Source of the DNA: Reticulitermes speratus
Taxonomy: Eukaryota > Arthropoda > Insecta > Blattodea > Rhinotermitidae
Direction: 5' to 3'
Assembly: GCA_021186555.1 (NCBI GenBank)
Contig: JAJKFL010000004.1
Coordinates: forward strand, 11,662,001 to 11,726,000
Length of the DNA stretch: 64,000 nucleotides
Of this stretch, positions 55,229-64,000 are shown in pieces (position 1 is the first letter of the stretch; every line of letters starts with the position of its first letter). The notes under the pieces were generated by a model that had not been told where the DNA came from, did no database searches, and was given only the letters and a program-made list of their open reading frames with translations. The translations under genes were made by a program, and so were the position numbers.

Positions 55229-58200
55229 CTGACAATAGGAGCAAGTATTCTAGAATTAACACACTTGAGCTTACTGCTTCCTTCCTTTCCATGATACTAT
55301 TGTGTTGGGGTCTCTGTGGTCTCAGAATGTGATGAAGATGATGATGATCATCATCACCACTGACGTTAGTTAACCCTTCTTTGCTTGGTGGTATCTAGCA
55401 ATGACTCAGCATGTAGCTCAAACTCAGGAAACCATGCACATAAAATTTTGATGGGATATATCTTGGAAATTCGAGACTTGAAAGACTAATTTTTTGAAGG
55501 TCTTTCTTGAACAGCTGATAGGCATATGGGTGATCAAGAAATTTCCTGCGTTTTACGAAACCCAATGGTTCATTACCATGTTCACATAAGCCCACCTCTG
55601 AATGCAGTCTGCCATTAAATCCAGATGACACCTTCAGATGCTGTGTCTTTATTAAGCTCCCTTCTGTGTTGGTATACAAGTGGTCCCTTATCCTTGCAGA
55701 TTTTCAGAGTACAATTTTATAATATCTTGTCATTTTTTCTATGCACAAAACATGTGCAGCCCATCTCACCCCCCCCCCCCCCCCCCTTAATCTTATCATC
55801 CCAATATTTTGTGAAGGGTAAAATTCCAAATTACCTCATTATATAGTTTATGCAATAATCCTACTACTTTTATTTTCTTGCATTGAAATATTCTCCTCAG
55901 CAATATAATTTAACAAACGTAATATAATAGGTCTACAGAACATAATATTGCAACTTTATTAGTAGAGAAAATGTTTACAACCTATAACTTTTAAGACAGC
56001 AAACAGCAAACCAATATGTCTTTGCATTTTACTGAGTTTAGCAAAGCCTACTATGAGGGTACTTCAAAAAGTTCCAACAGTTTAATTTTTAAAACATCTT
56101 CATTCATGTGACAGACATTAAAAGAGCATTACTTTTCAATATAATCTCCCTTCTTCTCCATACATTTAGCCCAGAGGCTGCAAGCTTTTTAATGCCATTG
56201 GAAAAAAAGGTTTTTGGTTGATTACAAAGCCAGTCATGCACCACCTCTTTCAACTTATCATCATCTGCAACTCGATGACCTCTTAAGAGTTATCTTGAGG
56301 GGTCCAAACAGATGGATATCTGAAGTGGCCAGGTCTGGGCTGTGGGCAGGGTGCTTGAGAACTTCTGAATTAAGTTGTTGGTGTTGATCTAACTATTACG
56401 TCTATTACATCTCTTACACTTGTCCAACCATTTTTAAACATTTCTATCCACTCGTATACACTTCCGCGTGGCAATGCGTTGTCCCCATACTGAACGCATA
56501 AACGTGCATGAATTTCAGCACCTCTAACACCTTCTGCCCACAATAATCTTATGATACTGCTCTGTTCTTTGGTGCAAACTGAAAGATGTGCCGACATGTT
56601 TACCACTTAATAGCTACTCACACACTAAGGGTGGGGACCAGCTATATTCAAGGTCAGACAACCAGAATATGGTGTACAATGCTGCCAAGTCTCAGTGGCC
56701 TACCACTTACAAGTACCTTACAAATAAAAAAGTGCAGAAACTTTTTGAAGTACCTTGTACCTTCTCATTGCAACATAATTTTAGTCTAACTTACTGTTTG
56801 TAAATAACAGCGTTCTAGTGAATTCAATCCCCACCACCCTTGTACACTCAAGTGCGGCCCTCAAGCAAGTCCTTAACGAATTATGTGGTCCTCCTGTGGA
56901 TGGAAGTTGGCCACCCTTGATACAATATTTTGATTTTAAATGACTGAAACAGTTACCAGAAAATGTCACTGAATTTTAAAATAATTCGTGTACTTACGAG
57001 TCATTTTCATCACTTCTGTGATCTGTGTCATCATCTACATTGTCCTGATCTTCATTTATTTCTACTTTTAGTTTATTGTTAGACTCGTCAACACTCTCAT
57101 CACCATCATCATTATAATTATCATTATCATTATCATTTGTGATATCATCATTCTCTCCACATTCATCCTGCAACAAGATTTCTATTGGTCAGCAGTCCCT
57201 CTTACATAGCTGAACTAATCAGTGCCAATCTGTGGTCTAGACCCTGTAATTATGTGAGTCTTGCAACATGTTGCTAATCCAGGGGATTAATATTAAATGC
57301 AGCTGAAGCTCTTCAATCACATATAATTAGTGTTGATAAATATATGACACTATGGATTTTTTTATATTGCTTTCACCGTGCATTTTCACTTATTATTCAG
57401 TAACCAACAAATGCACAAACATAAACTACTTTATAGTTTTTATTAATATCGATGCATTCCCCTACACGTTTCGGTCCGTAGACCATCATCAGGGGGGTTA
57501 CAAGCTACTACACTTCACCTCGTACGTTTAATGTCCTGAAAAACATACTTGTCTCAAAAGTAAGTTATAAAACATTTGAATTTGTAAAATATATAAAACT
57601 GTATAGTAACTTATAATTTTATCGTATAAGTTAAAGTCAAAATTTAAAATAGCAGCGTTATTTTAAATTTTACTGTAATTTTACTTTAAATCACTCTTAC
57701 AGTTACTGATACACACACCAGGTGGAAGTAACGTGTCTTACGAAGCAGTTGAGAAGTACCTATGCTTTGGCTGGTATTGCAGCCCTAAATGTTTCTGACA
57801 AAATGTTATCTTTAGGCAGTAGCACCACTTATTCCAACAAGCTGCCTTTCAACAACTTTTTCACATCTGTGGCCTGCATATATGGTAAAGGTAAAGCAAT
57901 CCCATTACAGGCCTGGACAAGCCCTTAGAGTTCCAGGAGGTTGAGGCTCCCAGATTTCTAGACAATCGGCACATGAATGTGGTAAGGTTGACAGCCCTAC
58001 GCACCAGCTGCCTTTACCCCCAGGAAATACTCCTGGTACTCATTTCTATTAGAGGCTGAGTCAACCCCAGGGCCATAGTGCGACCGAAAGGATTATGTCA
58101 ATGAAAAATTCCAATGAGACCATCGGGAATTGAACCCGTGACCTTCCGGCTTGTAGATCAGTGTCTCAACCAACTGCGCCACCACGTGCCCCCCTGCATA

Positions 58201-59592
58201 TCTGGTGAGACTGTGATTTCATAATGTCCTTCAAGGACCATAATGGATTAAAAGGGATAAAAGGATTATCTGTACAGAACAATGGGGGCCTGTCAAATTT
58301 TAACACTCAAATTCCAATGAGTTTAATACTACAGATGGTACCTGTAATTATATCCCTGTGAATATAAAAAAAAACATGGTTGGATTGCTTACATAGAATG
58401 TGAGATGGGCATTCAGTGTGATGAGTAACAGATACTGGGTACACAGTGCATGTCAGAAATATATTCTGTTGAACAAATGGTGTTCATTTACAATACAGTG
58501 AGGATGTATGGGAAGCTGGCATTGCACATAACAATGTACTTCAAGCCAAACTATTTGCTTCAGTTCAATGTATTAGAGACAATAACACAAGCTAAACTAA
58601 TCTAACTTATGTCTTTTAATGATGTAATAGTATTTACTGCCACACCATCTGGCGTGGTGGAATGTTGTGATCGGAATACCAACGTTCTGTTCGACTGCCA
58701 TCACCAGTCATGGTACTTCATATCATGTGATGCACAGATTATAAATTTCGTCTGAGGAAAGATTGGTATTGGCAGCAAGCAGCCATGAGAACTGACAAAA
58801 CATCTGAGGCTTTGGCAATGCTTAGTACAACCAGAGAAACATATATGAAGGCCCATGTATCAGTCTGAGTCAGACTTCCAATATATTTTTGCACTCAGAA
58901 TTTTGAATAAGACTTTGGAAAATTATTTTTAACAATAACGGGAAGTTTACCAGTGATTCTCACCTTTACACAGACCAATTCTGGCTTCGGTTTTAAAGCA
59001 AACTGACGCAGCGCAGCATCTGAATTCTCACATTTCTGCTTAAAGGCATACCATCTATCCAGTTGACGAATACATTGACGACATATTTTCGAAGGAAGGC
59101 CATCCCCTGCCATTACCTGATAAAAATATTCAGATTCATTAAATAAATCAGTTACAATTAAATCCTTCCCTTTCATAAACAAGTTTTTTTACAACAATTA
59201 TTGCATGTTGCCGGAAACAATTTTACAATCCAAATATTCTTTTCTGAAAACCAAAACTATATTTTTAAGTTACAGGTTGATACTTCAAAACTACAACAGA
59301 ATCAACAAATTCTGCAGCACAGCACAAGTTAATATTAAGCATACTTATATCAAGTGTCTTATCTTGTGCTCCACTTACGTGAGAACTATAATGTTTCGTA
59401 GAAGCAAATAATTACTACACAGTTAATACATTCACCAATAATCAAACTAACCTTTATAGAAACACACATCATTATTCTGATTGGCAAGGGTATCGACTGT
59501 TCCTTTGTTTCATTTGCCTCGAAGATGTGTACCATAACTCCCGTTTGTGACATACATAACCGACATATTTTATGTGCATTGGGGCTGCTCAT
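54443..59592 (-). CDS. ZAD-C2H2 zinc-finger protein gene, four coding exons
   Basis: Exons: 59592-59452, 59116-58964, 57167-56998 and 55228-54443. Exon junction phases agree throughout (0, 0, 2), and all donors and acceptors are GT/AG. The product joins an N-terminal ZAD zinc-binding domain (dimerisation module of insect transcription factors), an acidic linker and eight C2H2 fingers. ZAD proteins act in the nucleus as sequence-specific regulators or insulator factors; the family is greatly expanded in insects, and I cannot assign an individual orthologue. A 2-nt insertion in the finger exon breaks the frame between fingers 1 and 2, so either this copy is damaged or the base call is wrong. 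The gene hosts a mariner remnant, a hammerhead-like core, a LINE relic and a SINE-C in its introns. Confidence 0.87.
55395..55680 (-). mobile_element. LINE 3'-end relic in the last intron
   Basis: GGGCTTATGTGAACATGGTA, AATGAACCATTGGGTTTCGT and AAATTTCTTGATCACCCATA on the minus strand are mutated forms of the LINE 3' end at 8875-8940. Confidence 0.55.
56054..56757 (-). mobile_element. mariner deletion derivative (N-terminal part kept) in intron 3
   Basis: Ends GAGGGTACTTCAAAAAGTTC and (complement) CAAGGTACTTCAAAAAGTTT, each next to TA. The minus strand encodes the helix-turn-helix start of a mariner transposase (RLLWAEGVRGAEIHARLCVQ, YGDNALPRGSVYEWIEMFKN), then runs into decayed C-terminal sequence. 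The catalytic centre is missing. Confidence 0.82.
56998..57167 (-). CDS. Exon 3: acidic linker of the ZAD protein
   Basis: Acceptor CTTGTTGCAG and donor GTAAGT frame it exactly. It encodes an Asp/Asn/Glu-rich segment (DECGENDDITNDNDNDNYND and so on to DENDS), unstructured linker between ZAD and fingers. The underlying DNA is an imperfect (ATTATC)n repeat. Confidence 0.78.
57463..57492 (-). ncRNA. Hammerhead-like ribozyme core, best preserved
   Basis: Minus strand: CTGATGA, T, stem II GGTC/GACC closed by a TACG loop, GAAAC, GTGTA. CCCC before the core and GGGG after the GTA triplet form a four-pair stem I. Everything needed for a minimal type I hammerhead is present. It lies in intron 2 of the ZAD gene on the transcribed strand. 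Confidence 0.75.
57885..58190 (-). mobile_element. SINE-C, minus strand
   Basis: Plus strand from the 3' end: GGTAAAGCAATCCCATTACA, TAGACAATCGGCACATGAAT, AGAGGCTGAGTCAACCCCAG, then GGGAATTGAACCCGTGACC and CAACTGCGCCACCACGTGC. It lies in intron 2 of the ZAD gene. Confidence 0.87.
58964..59116 (-). CDS. Exon 2: second half of the ZAD domain
   Basis: Acceptor TTTTTATCAG, donor GTGAGA, 51 codons. It begins VMAGDGLPSKICRQCIRQLD and includes AFKQKCENSDAALRQF: the DGLP turn, the second zinc-binding cysteine pair (CRQC) and the long C-terminal helix of ZAD. Confidence 0.88.
59452..59592 (-). CDS. Exon 1: first half of the ZAD domain
   Basis: Starts MSSPNAHKICRLCMSQTGVM (first zinc-binding pair CRLC), then HIFEANETKE and PLPIRIMMCVSIK; donor GTTAGT follows in phase 0. 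The ATG sits just after a possible acceptor (TATGTTTTAG), so the upstream leader may be split. I chose this ATG because ZAD normally lies at the very N-terminus. Confidence 0.85.
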
Positions 59593-59757
59593 CTTTCTAA
59601 AACATATAAAGACAGCTAAAACAGTATTTCCAAACATTCACTGCAACCCCACGTCCACCATCTTTATTCACGTACAGGCTGACCACAATAAAAGCGTTGG
59701 GAATGAAATTTCCCTACACGAGCGCACAAATCTCTCTCTGAGTTTTGATGTTCTCAT

Positions 59758-59912
59758 TGGGGAGTAAAGGCATAACTTTAATTCTTCACCGCTGTACTAG
59801 AGGGAGGTCAACTTCATGCCCCGGCCACTTTATCCCTGGGAAAGGGCCCCGGTACACATTGAATGGGACCAGGTCTGGACGTTTTGGAGACGGGATAAAT
59901 CTCTTGCCCCTT
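59758..59912 (-). mobile_element. SINE-A fragment, minus strand
   Basis: GGGAGTAAAGGCATAACTTT, CACCGCTGTACTAGAGGGAG, CATGCCCCGGCCACTTTATC and GACCAGGTCTGGACG; the tRNA head is lost. Confidence 0.65.
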
Positions 59913-59996
59913 TTCCTTAAAACTACAGATATATTTCTAAATGTATTTAATTACATATCGGATGTGGTGCCATTTATGTTGGTAGATAGGGTTCAA

Positions 59997-60085
59997 TATT
60001 TCGGAGGAATATGCTGCCTCCATCTTTAGGGCAGATGGGTATGACTTATTTACGAAAAAACACGGCGTCATAAACCAAAAGACCA
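59997..60085 (-). repeat. Hammerhead-family copy, slightly degenerate
   Basis: Minus strand: CTAAAGA (one mismatch to CUGANGA), T, an excellent stem II GGAGG/CCTCC, GAAA, then TATTGAACCC. Beside it on the plus strand is AAACACGGCGTCATAAACCA + AAAGAC, the tail in its usual relative position for minus-strand cores. Confidence 0.5.
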
Positions 60086-60476
60086 AAATATTAATACTCG
60101 CCTCAATAACTTCAGTAATCGTATGTTTCGTTTTGGTTTCGAGGCACAACCTGTGGCTGACGTCATTTGGAGGAGAGTTGGCGGAATAATGGCGTTAAAT
60201 AGCTTTTAAAAAGACGCAGCTGCTTTTCTGCGACAGCTGTACATGTAGACTGCCGTCTCTTGTGTTCTTACAGCATGCAGACCTTTCTCGTGGTACGAGT
60301 AGAACTTCTGCCACATTTATACGGACGTAGCAGTTTCGTACGAAATGTTAGCAACCGCTTACCGGAATACACGATGACATGATAGCAAACCTGAGGGCCC
60401 AACAGAATGGGAATATGGATACATTCACCACTTCAAAGTGGAAACATAACCCACTTTAGAAGCGCATATTTAGGTG

Positions 60477-60665
60477 CGTTCGCAATCAGTTGCGATAAGC
60501 CATTATTAGCTTCTTCATGTCAGCCCGTCCGTATGGGACATCTCGGCTCCTACCGGCAAACCCACATGCGGGACTTTATTAAATTTGTTGACACATTCCA
60601 ATTTTGATTAACGTCGGACAAAAATAACAGACACTCTACACGAGACCATGCGTACGCTTATGACT
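60477..60665 (+). mobile_element. Truncated GGCGCGTTC-type MITE
   Basis: GGTGCGTTCGCAATCAGTTG, CTTCATGTCAGCCCGTCCGT and AAATAACAGACACTCTACAC: the left half of the 60691 element, older, broken off just before the next copy. Confidence 0.6.
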
Positions 60666-60690
60666 CCTTAGTTACTAGCGTTGCCCTGTT

Positions 60691-61112
60691 TTCAGGCGCG
60701 TTCGCAGAATTGAGAAAAACGACTATTAGCTTCGTCATGTCCGTCTGTCCTCCACATGGAACAACTCGTATACCACTGAACAGATTTCCATGAAATTTGA
60801 TATTTGAGCATTTTTGGAAAATCTGTCGAGAAAATTCAAGTTTCATTAAAATCTGACAAGAATAACGGGTACTTTACATGAAGACGTATGTACATTTTTG
60901 ACAATATCTCGGTCAATTCTTCTCAGAATGAGAAATGTTTCAGACAAAAGGTGCAGAGAAAATCAAAACACACACTTTATGTTCAATAATTGATTTTTAT
61001 GAAAATCGTGCCGTTTATGAGATAATGTGGAAAAATATAACACAGCCAGACAAGCCATAGATGACAAAGACTATTATTCCTTTTTCACAGCAACAATGGT
61101 TACGCGAACGCG
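60691..61112 (+). mobile_element. GGCGCGTTC-type MITE
   Basis: AGGCGCGTTCGCAGAATTGA to GGTTACGCGAACGCGCCT, imperfect terminal inverted repeats; interior like 46588-47062. Confidence 0.8.
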
Positions 61113-61795
61113 CCTCAATCTTACGTTTAGACGTATATTGCGTGTCTTGTAAGGGTTAGCATGGTAATATCGAGCGCCAAAGTTACCACTGTTCCTGTGG
61201 TTACGTAAAATTCACCAAAGTGTTTCGTTATGCCGACATTTTCTAACGTGTTTATACAAAGAACCAGCATGATAAACAAAGTCCAAATGAACAGCCTTAA
61301 CCACATTGTCATGCCATGGTCAAATAACTTCAAACTTTGCTTAGTTATAAAGCAATCTGACCCCACAGACAGTTTTGATTTAGAACTGGCATCTGAGATG
61401 TACGGGAAACGCAGCCTTTGTGTGCCATATATATTTGATGATCACACAAACTGCTCTCATCGTCCGTTCTCCAATTCCACTTGTTCGTCCGCTCTGTGTG
61501 GTTGTCTTCCACCAACATCGTAACAGAAATAAGCCACACAGAAATTAAATTGACATGATTCAATCAGGTTGCGGTATTGCTGAAGTTTCGCGACATGTTT
61601 GGGAGTTAGCCCCACACCCCTCCCTGCACCGCCCTGTCTCTACAACCACAGCACAACAGATGTCTCTTCCAGTTCGCAAACGTAAGACTACACCTTCACA
61701 GCACAGCAAACAGACTGCTTCAGTCAGCACGATTTGCACTCTGCCTCATCGGAGACAGTGCAAACAGCAAGGCAACAAACTATATGCGGTTGTTC
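61113..61795. other. No gene seen
   Basis: Short frames without recognisable domains. Confidence 0.4.
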
Positions 61796-61796
61796 G

Positions 61797-61829
<33 letters not shown>

Positions 61830-61840
61830 GGGGGGGGAGT
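61796..61840. repeat. (GA)n plus G run
   Basis: GA dinucleotides followed by GGTGGGGGGGGGGGGAG. Confidence 0.9.
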
Positions 61841-61895
61841 GTTTGGCGACGCTGTCAGTCGATAACATTATATAGCGTCGGTGATGAATGAATGG

Positions 61896-62146
61896 CTGAT
61901 CCCAGCGGGCGCGCGGTCTAAGGCGTGGGTCTGCGGCCGTTCGCTTGCTGGGATTGTGGGTTCGAATCCCGCCGGGGGCATGGATATCTGTCTCTTGTGA
62001 GTGTTGTGTGTTGTCAGGTAGAGGTCTCTGCGTAGGGCTGGTCACTCGTCCAAAGGAGTCCTACCGAGTGTGGTGTGTCTGAGTGGGGAACGTGAAGCCT
62101 CGATAATGAGGAGGCATAGGCCCTCTAGGGGCTGTCGAGCCACTGG
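61896..62146 (+). mobile_element. SINE-B (tRNA-headed)
   Basis: GCTGATCCCAGCGGGCGCGC, GGTCTAAGGCGTGGGTCTGC, GTGGGTTCGAATCCCGCCGG, GTTGTCAGGTAGAGGTCTCT and GGGGCTGTCGAGCCACTGG. Confidence 0.88.
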
Positions 62147-62159
62147 AAGAAGATGAAGA

Positions 62160-62252
62160 AGAATGGAATACGGGGCAATGGTGGAATGATACTGACAGCC
62201 GAACACCGAAGTACTCAGAAAAACCTGTTCCAGTGCCACTTTGTCCACGGAA
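62160..62252 (-). mobile_element. SINE-D fragment, minus strand
   Basis: GGGGCAATGGTGGAATGATA, ACACCGAAGTACTCAG and CAGTGCCACTTTGTCCAC; the same internal piece that forms the 1470-2185 array. Confidence 0.65.
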
Positions 62253-62254
62253 TA

Positions 62255-62735
62255 GAGTCCTTCTTGAAAAGCTAACAGTTCCTCAATTAGTCAAGAAATT
62301 CCCCGCATTTAATGAAACCACCATGTTCATTACCGTGTACAAAAAAGCCCGCCACTTGTCCCTATCCTGAGCCAGATCAATCTAGTTCACGTCCCCGCAT
62401 CCTATTTATTGAAGATCCATTTTTATATTATCATCCTATCACCGTCTAGGTCTTCCAAGTTGTCTCTTACATTCAGGTTTTCCCACTACAACCCTGTACG
62501 CACCTTTTCTCTCCCCCATACATGCCACACGCCCTACCCATCTCATTCGTCTTGATTTGATCACATGACTAATAATGTCTGATGAGCGGTACAAATCATG
62601 AAGCTCCTCATTGTGCAATTTTCGCCGGTATCTTGTTACTTCCTCCCTCTTACGCCCAAATATATTTCTCAGCCCCCTCTTCTAGGACGCCTGCGTTGAT
62701 TTTGAAAAATATTTTATTGATATTACGCACAGCAG
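62255..62735 (-). pseudogene. LINE reverse-transcriptase C-terminus, decayed
   Basis: The minus strand gives RRKLHNEELHDLYRSSDIIS, then HVIKSRRMRW and YRVVVGKPECKRQLGRPRR in changing frames, then the LINE 3' block (GGCTCAGGATAGGGACAAGT, GGGGAATTTCTTGACTAATT). Same family as 8595-8965 but longer at its 5' side. Confidence 0.8.
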
Positions 62736-63364
62736 GATCAGACCGCCCGCATCTACGTTACGCATTACGCTTAATTACGCCCAGATTAAAAATTTATGGA
62801 TTTTAACACATATCAATATACAAAGCAGCAGATTACAATTTTTTTATATATATCAATTCATATTCTCTTCTTCTGAAATTCAATTTCAAGAATAGCATGG
62901 AAGCAAAAGTGAATTCGATATAAGATGATCATTTAACTGTAATCGATTAATCGTCTTAATTATGTTCTCGTGTCTGCATTATACAAAAGGTTCCGACTGT
63001 ATCGATAATGGCTTTTCATTTTTTGCTCATCAGCGATAACGCCGGTAATTCGTTCTCGAATAAAGGCAGGGAAGAAAATTAAGTGGAATGATATAACAGT
63101 GAAGAAGGAAGAAGAAACATGAGAAGAGGGTAAAATGTCTCAGGGGTGAGTAAAGTATTTCCAACGAAGACATAAAAAGCATTTTCTTTCTATCTGAATG
63201 GCTTCGACTGATTATTTTACTTTATCCTTTAAAATACACTGGTAACTATACATACCATTTGTTTTAACACTAAGCACTCTGTATTTCACATGCATAATGT
63301 GTTTCGCACGTTTCTGCCCATCTGTTCAAATAGAGAATTATGAAGAAAAGACCTATAACGTAAT
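62736..63364. other. No gene seen
   Basis: AT-rich; no recognisable feature. Confidence 0.4.
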
Positions 63365-63850
63365 ATTGTGGTGCGGTTTGTTACCGTGGAAAAGCAATAA
63401 ATATTACATATTCTGAGTGTGTCTGTAGCCTTAGTTATCCAGCATGCAAAGCGCATGCGCCGTATTATATTGTCATCTGTGGTCTGTCTGGCTGTACCAT
63501 ATTTTTCCACATTATCTCATAAACGGCACGATTTGTGGAAAAAAGTTATTGAACATAAAATGTGTGTTTTGATTTTCTCTACAACTTTTGTCTGAAATAT
63601 TTCTCATTCTAAGAAGAATTCAGCGAGATATTATCATAAATGTACATAGGTCTTCATGTAATGTACCCGTTATTCTTGTCAGATTTTAATGAAACTTGCA
63701 TTTTTAGCAGGGATTTTCGAAAAATCCTCAAATATAAAATTTTATGAAAATGCGTTCAGTGATAGCCGAGTTTTTCCATGCGGATGGACAGACGGACAGA
63801 CATGAAAAAGCTAATAGTCGCTTTTCGTAATTTTGTGAACGCGCCTAAAA
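63365..63850 (-). mobile_element. GGCGCGTTC-type MITE, minus strand
   Basis: The complement starts TTAGGCGCGTTCACAAAATT and continues CTTTTTCATGTCTGTCCGTC and AATAACGGGTACATTACATG. The other end (GTTACCGTGGAAAAGCAA) is less well preserved. After it, up to the window end, nothing is recognised. Confidence 0.7.
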
Positions 63851-64000
63851 ACGCGGTAGTTCAATGTAATAAATTAATTTAGCGTCACAAAATCCTTACT
63901 ACCTGGGAGTTTATTATCGTATAGAAATAGCCCTTAGTGGGTTGAAGAACTGAATGCAGAACTTAGTCATTTTGTAAATAAATGTCAAGAGAATAATGCC

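Noticed and set aside
61555..61875. 106-residue plus-strand frame ending in RERERERE
   Set aside because: Its end is the GA microsatellite, and the rest lacks a domain.

Overview
This is eukaryotic, insect-type DNA: sparse split genes in a very repeat-rich background. It has tRNA-derived SINEs, MITEs, LINE fragments and minisatellites throughout. The two best genes belong to insect families (a painless-type TRPA channel and a ZAD-C2H2 zinc-finger protein), and a third, partial one looks like an insect mitochondrial-clan P450. The repeat style reminds me of a large polyneopteran genome such as cockroach or termite, but that is inference.

Layout. 1-2200: two long tandem arrays, the second made of pieces of a SINE. 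2800-5100: fold-back repeats and the first coding exon of a P450 (minus strand, rest of gene beyond the left edge). 6000-11000: nested MITEs, LINE relics and SINEs. 11277-15541: an almost complete Jockey-like LINE with perfect 11-bp target duplications and one frameshift. 17966-18262: a 7SL (SRP) RNA gene on the minus strand. 24516-27419: the single-exon painless channel, minus strand, with a splice acceptor just before its ATG. 27600-40300: intergenic, mostly SINEs, MITEs and LINE ends. 40347-44258: a Ginger-like DNA transposon whose transposase has been interrupted by a 1.65-kb 32-bp minisatellite apparently born from its own coding sequence. 45000-54000: more MITEs and a mariner remnant. 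54443-59592: a four-exon ZAD zinc-finger gene, minus strand, with a mariner remnant in an intron and a 2-nt frameshift in the finger exon. 59700-64000: SINEs, MITEs and a LINE relic.

The most interesting signal is a dispersed family carrying hammerhead-ribozyme-like cores (CTGANGA, stem II, GAAAC, then GTC/GTA/GTT). About fourteen cores in all states of decay lie on both strands, often in inverted pairs, and several are followed by a shared tail resembling CGGCGTCACATCCCAGAAGA. Hammerheads of this compact form are known from Penelope-like retroelements; no Penelope reverse transcriptase is visible here, so the copies look non-autonomous or truncated. SINE-A to SINE-D are my own labels for four tRNA-headed families. 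The genes have no evident common pathway; they are unrelated neighbours.
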